DNA of 10,736 nt from an uncultured bacterium (GTDB lineage: Bacteria; Gemmatimonadota; Gemmatimonadetes; Longimicrobiales; RSA9). Position 1 is the stretch's first letter, and each line of letters starts with the position of its first letter. Shown piece after piece: positions 7,172-10,736 of this stretch. A program made the translations under genes and the position numbers. The notes beneath the pieces were generated by a model, which saw only the letters and a list, made by a program, of their open reading frames with translations, was not told where the DNA came from and did no database searches. The stretch is taken from the NCBI GenBank assembly GCA_937995995.1, contig CALKIP010000173.1:1-10736 (forward strand), in the 5' to 3' direction.

Positions 7172-8700
7172 TGAGGTTGGTGAGAGATCTGCTGTCCCGA
7201 GGCCGAGTCGGAGCCCGACGCCAGTCCTCTGGGCGTGGGATCGGGCACGGGCCTGGAGCAGGAATCGGCGAAAGAATCCGCATCGGGCGACGAGGAACGA
7301 CTCGATCCGGCCACACCCGGGGCGCCCGCCGTTCCGGACTCGTGGCTTCCCTGGTCGCGCTCGCCGTCGCCGCCGGCTGCTCGATGCAGCCGGCACCGCC
7401 CGATGCCATACTCGCCACGATCGCGGCGGGCGAGGCCGGGCATCCGACCACCGCGATCGATGCGGAGCGCGGCACCGTCTACGTGGCGTGGGTCGGCGCT
7501 CCGGACGCCACGGGACGTGCGAACGTCTACCTGACGCGCAGCGACGATGGCGGAGCGAGCTACGCCGAGCCGGTCCGCGTCAACGACATCCCCGGCGACG
7601 CCGCGCCCCACGCCCAGGCGCCGGCACAGGTCGCGACGGGTCCGGACGGCACGGTGTACGTGGCCTGGCAGAACAACACCAAGGTCGAGGGCCGCCGTTT
7701 CCCCGCGAGCGACCTGCGCCTGGCCCGCTCGACCGACGGCGGACGCACCTTCGAGCCCGCGGTCTACGTGAACGACGACGCCGGCGGCCCGCCCGCGTCG
7801 CACACCTTCCACGACCTGGCCGTGCTCCCCGACGGCACGGTGCTCGTCTCGTGGATCGACGGCCGCGAGCGGGCGGCGCGCGACGCCGCGATGGCCGAGG
7901 CGCGGAGTGCGACGGACGATGCACCGGCCGCCGGGGCATCGGCTGAAGACGGAGCGGTGGCCGACACGGTGCAGCACGCCACATTGCCGGCAGCGCGCCA
8001 CGCGGCGAGCTCCGCTGGTGTGGCCGCCGTCGACGATGTCGGCCCGCAGATCCGCGTCGCCCGCTCCACGGACGGCGGACGCACTTTCGGCGAGAACGTG
8101 ATCGTGGCCGAGGGCGCCTGCCCCTGCTGTCGCACGGCACTCACCGTCGCACCCGACGGCACCGTCTATCTCGCCTGGCGCACCGTCTTCGACGGCGGCA
8201 TCCGCGACATCGTCGTCGCCCGCTCGGATGACGGCGGCCGGAGCTTCCATGCGGCCACGCCCGTGCACGACGACGGGTGGCGCATCGACGCCTGTCCCCA
8301 CGCCGGCCCCTCGCTGGCCGTGGACGGCACCGGGCGACTGCACGCCGCGTGGTTCACGGGCGCGGAGGGCGCATCGGGCGTCTTCCACGCCACGTCGTCG
8401 GACGGCGGCCGCACCTTCGGCGCGCCCGTGGCCCTCGCGAGTGCCGAGATCATGGCGCCATCACAGGTCAAGATGCGCACCGACGCGAGCGGGCAGGTCT
8501 GGATCGCGTGGGAGGATCGCTCCGGCCCCGAGCGCCGGCTCCGCCTGGCGCGCGCCGTCGGACGCGACCGGCCGGAACGGGTCGCGATCCCGATCGAGGG
8601 CGGAAGCGCACCCACGGTCGCGGCCGGCGGCGGGAACGTCGCCATCACGTGGCTGGATGGGGAGGCGGTCAAGGGCGCGGTGCTGGGCCCGGGGCGGTAG
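7171..8700 (+). CDS. BNR/Asp-box beta-propeller lipoprotein (sialidase-fold, with CPCC motif)
   Basis: The 509-residue protein has an Arg/Gly-rich region of about 55 residues, a hydrophobic stretch, and lipobox VAAGC with Cys70 as the lipidation site. Five Asp boxes (S-x-D-G-G-x-[ST]-[FY]) start at about residues 124, 187, 299, 352 and 409. Strand motifs such as GTVYVAW recur at about 101, 160, 222 and 330, with later variants ending AITWLDG, which fits a six- or seven-bladed propeller. An Ala-rich, probably disordered insert (about 233-290) separates two blades. CPCCR (317-321) and CPH (375-377) mark a family usually labelled exo-alpha-sialidase. I see no RIP motif or clear Arg triad, so glycosidase activity is doubtful. 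Coupling to the receptor gene suggests it binds or hands over the receptor's ligand, perhaps a metal through the Cys/His motifs; that is inference. The ATG at 7171 is chosen over upstream in-frame starts because of GGAGG and the overlap. Confidence 0.88.
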   Translation: MRLVRDLLSRGRVGARRQSSGRGIGHGPGAGIGERIRIGRRGTTRSGHTRGARRSGLVASLVALAVAAGCSMQPAPPDAILATIAAGEAGHPTTAIDAERGTVYVAWVGAPDATGRANVYLTRSDDGGASYAEPVRVNDIPGDAAPHAQAPAQVATGPDGTVYVAWQNNTKVEGRRFPASDLRLARSTDGGRTFEPAVYVNDDAGGPPASHTFHDLAVLPDGTVLVSWIDGRERAARDAAMAEARSATDDAPAAGASAEDGAVADTVQHATLPAARHAASSAGVAAVDDVGPQIRVARSTDGGRTFGENVIVAEGACPCCRTALTVAPDGTVYLAWRTVFDGGIRDIVVARSDDGGRSFHAATPVHDDGWRIDACPHAGPSLAVDGTGRLHAAWFTGAEGASGVFHATSSDGGRTFGAPVALASAEIMAPSQVKMRTDASGQVWIAWEDRSGPERRLRLARAVGRDRPERVAIPIEGGSAPTVAAGGGNVAITWLDGEAVKGAVLGPGR

Positions 8701-8782
8701 AGCGGCTCGAGCACCCGCCAGGACCGGCGGCCGCTGTATGGCGGCATGCCTTCTGCATTCCCGATGAGCGTGAACATGGAAC

Positions 8783-8814
8783 GACGGCCCCGCGCTTGAA
8801 GGCGCGGGGCCGTC
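8783..8814. terminator. Strong hairpin terminator after the propeller gene
   Basis: A perfect 13-bp stem (8783-8795 with 8802-8814, GACGGCCCCGCGC and its complement) encloses the loop TTGAAG. It is followed by CTGTGT rather than a full T-run. The stem is far too long to be chance. It most likely ends the transcript starting at the Cys/His protein gene. Confidence 0.75.
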
Positions 8815-8838
8815 CTGTGTACCCGAACCCCGTCACGC

Positions 8839-9474
8839 ATGAGAACGACCCTCAAACCGATCATCTGGACGGCCGTCCTCACCGTGCTCCCGCTTGCCGG
8901 TTGCTCCGCTGGCTCCGGTCCCGTCGGCGCACCCGGCCTGGCGGGAGCCGACGCGGCCGACAACCGCGACGCCGTGGGCGGGACGGACGCCGCACAGTCG
9001 ATGCGCATCGTCGTCGACATCTCCGAGCGCAAACTCTACGAGTATCGCGGCGACGAAGTGATCAACACCTTCCCGGTAGCCGTCGGCATGCCCGAATACC
9101 CGACGCCGACCGGGAGCTGGAAGATCTACCAGGTGGACTGGAACCCCGAGTGGCACCCACCGGACAGCGATTGGGCCGAGGGCGAGGAGCCGAGGGGACC
9201 GGGCGAGGAGGGCAATCCGATGGGGCGAGTGAAGATGATCTTCAATCCGCCCTACACCGTGCACGGAACCGAGGTCACGAGCTCACTCGGCAAAGCCGCC
9301 TCCCACGGCTCGATCCGGATGGGCAACCGCGATGCCATGGACCTGGCACGCAGGGTCATGGAGCACGGCGGCGCAAGCCGCTCCGACGCCTGGTACAATG
9401 ACGTCATCGCCTCGCCGCACGACTTGCGTCAGGTCAGCCTGCCGAATCCGGTCCCGATCCGGGTACGGCCGTAG
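8839..9474 (+). CDS. L,D-transpeptidase-like lipoprotein (YkuD domain) with Ser in place of catalytic Cys
   Basis: The 211-residue protein has a lipobox LAGC with Cys22, a short linker, and a YkuD (ErfK/YbiS) domain from about residue 52. It shows the usual family features: KLYEYRGDEVINTFPVAVG, YPTPTGSWKI, NPEWHPP, NPMG, VHGT with His142, and LGKAASHGSIRMGN. Active members have SHGC[IV]R[MN] and use the Cys to form 3-3 crosslinks in peptidoglycan or to attach lipoproteins. Here the residue is Ser158 (TCG), while His142 and His156 are kept. TCG to a Cys codon needs two base changes, so a single sequencing error does not explain it. The protein may be a serine variant, a binder without catalysis, or inactive. 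The ATG at 8839 gives a proper lipoprotein signal but has no Shine-Dalgarno, and it starts only 24 bases after the terminator hairpin. The last 12 bases are duplicated after the stop. Confidence 0.88.
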   Translation: MRTTLKPIIWTAVLTVLPLAGCSAGSGPVGAPGLAGADAADNRDAVGGTDAAQSMRIVVDISERKLYEYRGDEVINTFPVAVGMPEYPTPTGSWKIYQVDWNPEWHPPDSDWAEGEEPRGPGEEGNPMGRVKMIFNPPYTVHGTEVTSSLGKAASHGSIRMGNRDAMDLARRVMEHGGASRSDAWYNDVIASPHDLRQVSLPNPVPIRVRP

Positions 9475-9486
9475 GTACGACCGTAG
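9463..9486 (+). repeat. 12-bp tandem duplication spanning the transpeptidase stop codon
   Basis: GTACGGCCGTAG (9463-9474, ending in the stop) is followed directly by GTACGACCGTAG (9475-9486), 11 of 12 identical. The second TAG is in frame, so it is a back-up stop four codons later. Confidence 0.8.
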
Positions 9487-9490
9487 CGAC

Positions 9491-9588
9491 GCGCAGCCCG
9501 CTGCGCTCCTCCGCCTGGCAGCAGCGCGTCGACACGCCCGCCCCCGCGCCGCCGCCAGGCGGCGCCCTCCCGCCGGCCGCAGGCCGGC
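9491..9588. terminator. Cluster of three hairpins between convergent genes
   Basis: GCGCAG/CTGCGC pairs at 9491-9496 and 9501-9506 with loop CCCG. GCGCCGCC/GGCGGCGC pairs at 9546-9553 and 9558-9565 with a four-base loop. GCCGGCC/GGCCGGC pairs at 9572-9578 and 9582-9588 with loop GCA. All stems are perfect, and none has a T-run. The cluster lies between the transpeptidase gene (plus) and the quinone reductase gene (minus), where termination in both directions is expected. Confidence 0.55.
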
Positions 9589-9595
9589 CCACAAC

Positions 9596-10567
9596 CTACC
9601 CCTCCAGCACCACCTTCCCCGCCGTCCTCCGCCCCTCGAGCAGGCGGTGCGCCTCCGCGGCGTCGGCCAGGGGGAGCGTCCGATCGATCCGCACCGAGAG
9701 CTCGCCGCGCTCGATCCAGCCGAAGAGGTCGCGGGCACGCCAGAGCAGCTCGTCACGCTCGGCGACGTAGTGGCCCAGGCTCGGGCGCGTGAGATAGAGC
9801 GAGCCCTTCGCGGCCAGCACCGATGCGTCGAAGGGCGGCACCTTGCCACTCGACTGGCCGAAGAGGACCAGCATGCCACGTGGGCGTAGCGAGTCGAGGC
9901 TGTCCTCGAAGGTCGTCTTCCCAACCGAGTCGTAGACGACGCTCACGCCGCGGCCATCGGTGAAACGCCGGGCCGCGTCGCGGAAGCTCTCGCGCGTGTA
10001 GAGGACGATCTCGTCCGCGCCCGCCCCCCGTGCGAGCTCCGCCTTCTCCTCCGTCGACGTCGTGCCGATCACCCGCGCGCCGCGCTTCTTCGCGAGCTGG
10101 ACCAGGAGCAGCCCGACGCCGCCGGCCGCGGCGTGCACCAGCGCCGTGTCGCCTTCCCCGAGCGCGAAGGTGCTGTGCGTCAGATAGTGCGCCGTCATCC
10201 CCTGGAGCATGACGGCGGCCGCGAGCTTCAGGTCGACGTCGTCGGGGACCGGCACCAGCTTCGATGCGTCGACCACGACCTGCTCCGCATAGCTCCCCAC
10301 CTCCCCCGCATAGGCGACGCGCTCGCCGACACCCACCTGGTCGACGCCCTCGCCCACGGCGTCGACCACGCCCGCGGCCTCCGAGCCCGGCGTCAGCGGC
10401 AGAGGCAGCGGGTAGAGCCCCGTGCGGTGGTAGACGTCGATGAAGTTCACGCCCACGTAGGCGACCCGGACCCGGGCCTGACCCGGACCCGGCTCGGGGA
10501 TCGGAACCTCATCCAACCGCAGCGCTTCGGCGCCGCCGGGCTCGTGCACACGGATGGCTCGCATCAT
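9596..10567 (-). CDS. qor: NAD(P)H:quinone oxidoreductase, zinc-independent MDR family
   Basis: This is a cytosolic enzyme of the QOR/zeta-crystallin group, which reduces quinones or related enones with NADPH. The 323-residue length matches E. coli Qor (327). It has a GroES-like N-terminal part with GVNFIDVYHRTG (about 39-50) and PLTPGSEAAGVVDAVG. A Rossmann domain follows with the QOR signature AAAGGVG (146-152), then a segment running VIGTTSTEEKAELARGAGAD. A typical VVYDSVGKTTF region and a C-terminal EAHRLLEGRRTAGKVVL complete it. No structural-zinc Cys cluster is seen. Of the two adjacent ATGs, the one at 10567-10565 is seven bases after an AGGAG and is chosen; an open frame of 42 codons upstream reads low-complexity DNA and is not included. 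True substrate is unknown, since the family also has crotonyl-CoA-type and other enoyl reductases. Confidence 0.94.
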   Translation of the reverse strand: MMRAIRVHEPGGAEALRLDEVPIPEPGPGQARVRVAYVGVNFIDVYHRTGLYPLPLPLTPGSEAAGVVDAVGEGVDQVGVGERVAYAGEVGSYAEQVVVDASKLVPVPDDVDLKLAAAVMLQGMTAHYLTHSTFALGEGDTALVHAAAGGVGLLLVQLAKKRGARVIGTTSTEEKAELARGAGADEIVLYTRESFRDAARRFTDGRGVSVVYDSVGKTTFEDSLDSLRPRGMLVLFGQSSGKVPPFDASVLAAKGSLYLTRPSLGHYVAERDELLWRARDLFGWIERGELSVRIDRTLPLADAAEAHRLLEGRRTAGKVVLEG

Positions 10568-10574
10568 CGTCTCA

Positions 10575-10579
10575 CTCCT
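10575..10579 (-). promoter_or_regulatory. Ribosome binding site of the quinone reductase gene
   Basis: AGGAG on the minus strand lies seven bases before the first of two tandem ATGs (10567-10562). Confidence 0.65.
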
Positions 10580-10653
10580 GACTCGAAGAGGATCAACACA
10601 TGGACCGGCACGCGGAAAGCCGCCCGGCCCGTGCAAGATCGGCACCGTGCGCC

Positions 10654-10713
10654 CCCCCGTCCACTCCCCCGTCCACTCCCCGGGCGAGCGCAAGCGCGAG
10701 TGCGAGCGCGAGG
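10654..10713. repeat. Two short tandem repeats upstream of the quinone reductase gene
   Basis: CCCCCGTCCACT is repeated twice (10654-10665, 10666-10677) plus a five-base partial copy to 10682. It is followed by five GCGAGC-like hexamers at 10684-10713 (GCGAGC, GCAAGC, GCGAGT, GCGAGC, GCGAGG). They lie about 90-145 bases ahead of the quinone reductase start. No promoter boxes are clear here. Confidence 0.6.
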
Positions 10714-10736
10714 GCCGGCTGAAGCGAAACGATCAT

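Noticed and set aside
5837..7396. Long minus-strand open frame opposite the TonB receptor
   Set aside because: Same reason: the receptor motifs on the plus strand are decisive and the antisense product has no family features.
7171..8700. True exo-alpha-sialidase
   Set aside because: Asp boxes only show the propeller fold; no RIP motif or Arg triad is evident and the context is not sialic acid use.
8166..9032. Minus-strand open frame crossing the propeller and transpeptidase genes
   Set aside because: It spans a strong terminator hairpin and two supported genes, and its product is low complexity.
10568..10693. N-terminal extension of the quinone reductase from an upstream start at 10693
   Set aside because: The extra 42 residues come from short repeats; AGGAG followed by tandem ATGs at 10567 gives the family's normal length.

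Overview
This is a GC-rich stretch with seven complete protein-coding genes and no RNA genes, CRISPR array, insertion sequence or phage genes that I can recognise. The proteins suggest a free-living Gram-negative bacterium: an outer-membrane TonB receptor, two lipoproteins, a periplasmic beta-lactamase and an L,D-transpeptidase. The codon use and the receptor's N-terminal carboxypeptidase-regulatory-like domain would fit Gemmatimonadota or a neighbouring phylum. That placement is inference, because no marker gene is present.

Layout. Position 65-667 encodes a six-helix membrane protein (DUF7010-like). Position 843-2369 is thiI, the tRNA 4-thiouridine/thiazole sulfurtransferase, with THUMP, PP-loop and rhodanese parts. 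Its 3' end runs into an 18-bp tandem repeat. A 434-bp non-coding stretch with several dyads leads to a subclass B3 metallo-beta-lactamase (2804-3892). Position 4097-4486 encodes a small exported protein rich in His and Cys. It is followed closely by a TonB-dependent receptor (4577-7171), which overlaps by one base a BNR/Asp-box beta-propeller lipoprotein (7171-8700). These three plus-strand genes look like one unit and end at a 13-bp perfect hairpin. A YkuD-type L,D-transpeptidase-like lipoprotein (8839-9474) follows, then hairpins between convergent genes, then a minus-strand NAD(P)H:quinone reductase (9596-10567).

How the genes may work together. The 4097-8700 unit reads best as an envelope system for a metal or metal complex. 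It has a secreted Cys/His protein, an outer-membrane importer translationally coupled to a surface or periplasmic propeller, and Cys-Pro-Cys-Cys and Cys-Pro-His motifs in that propeller. Copper is the leading guess by analogy and is not proven. The B3 beta-lactamase and the L,D-transpeptidase-like protein both relate to beta-lactams and cell-wall crosslinks, but they are in separate units.

The most unusual observations are: (1) the L,D-transpeptidase motif reads SHGSIRM, with serine where the catalytic cysteine should be; (2) the three-gene putative metal unit; (3) duplications that include the stop codon at the ends of three different genes (thiI, beta-lactamase, transpeptidase); (4) three consecutive exported proteins with 55-88 residues ahead of the signal-peptide core.
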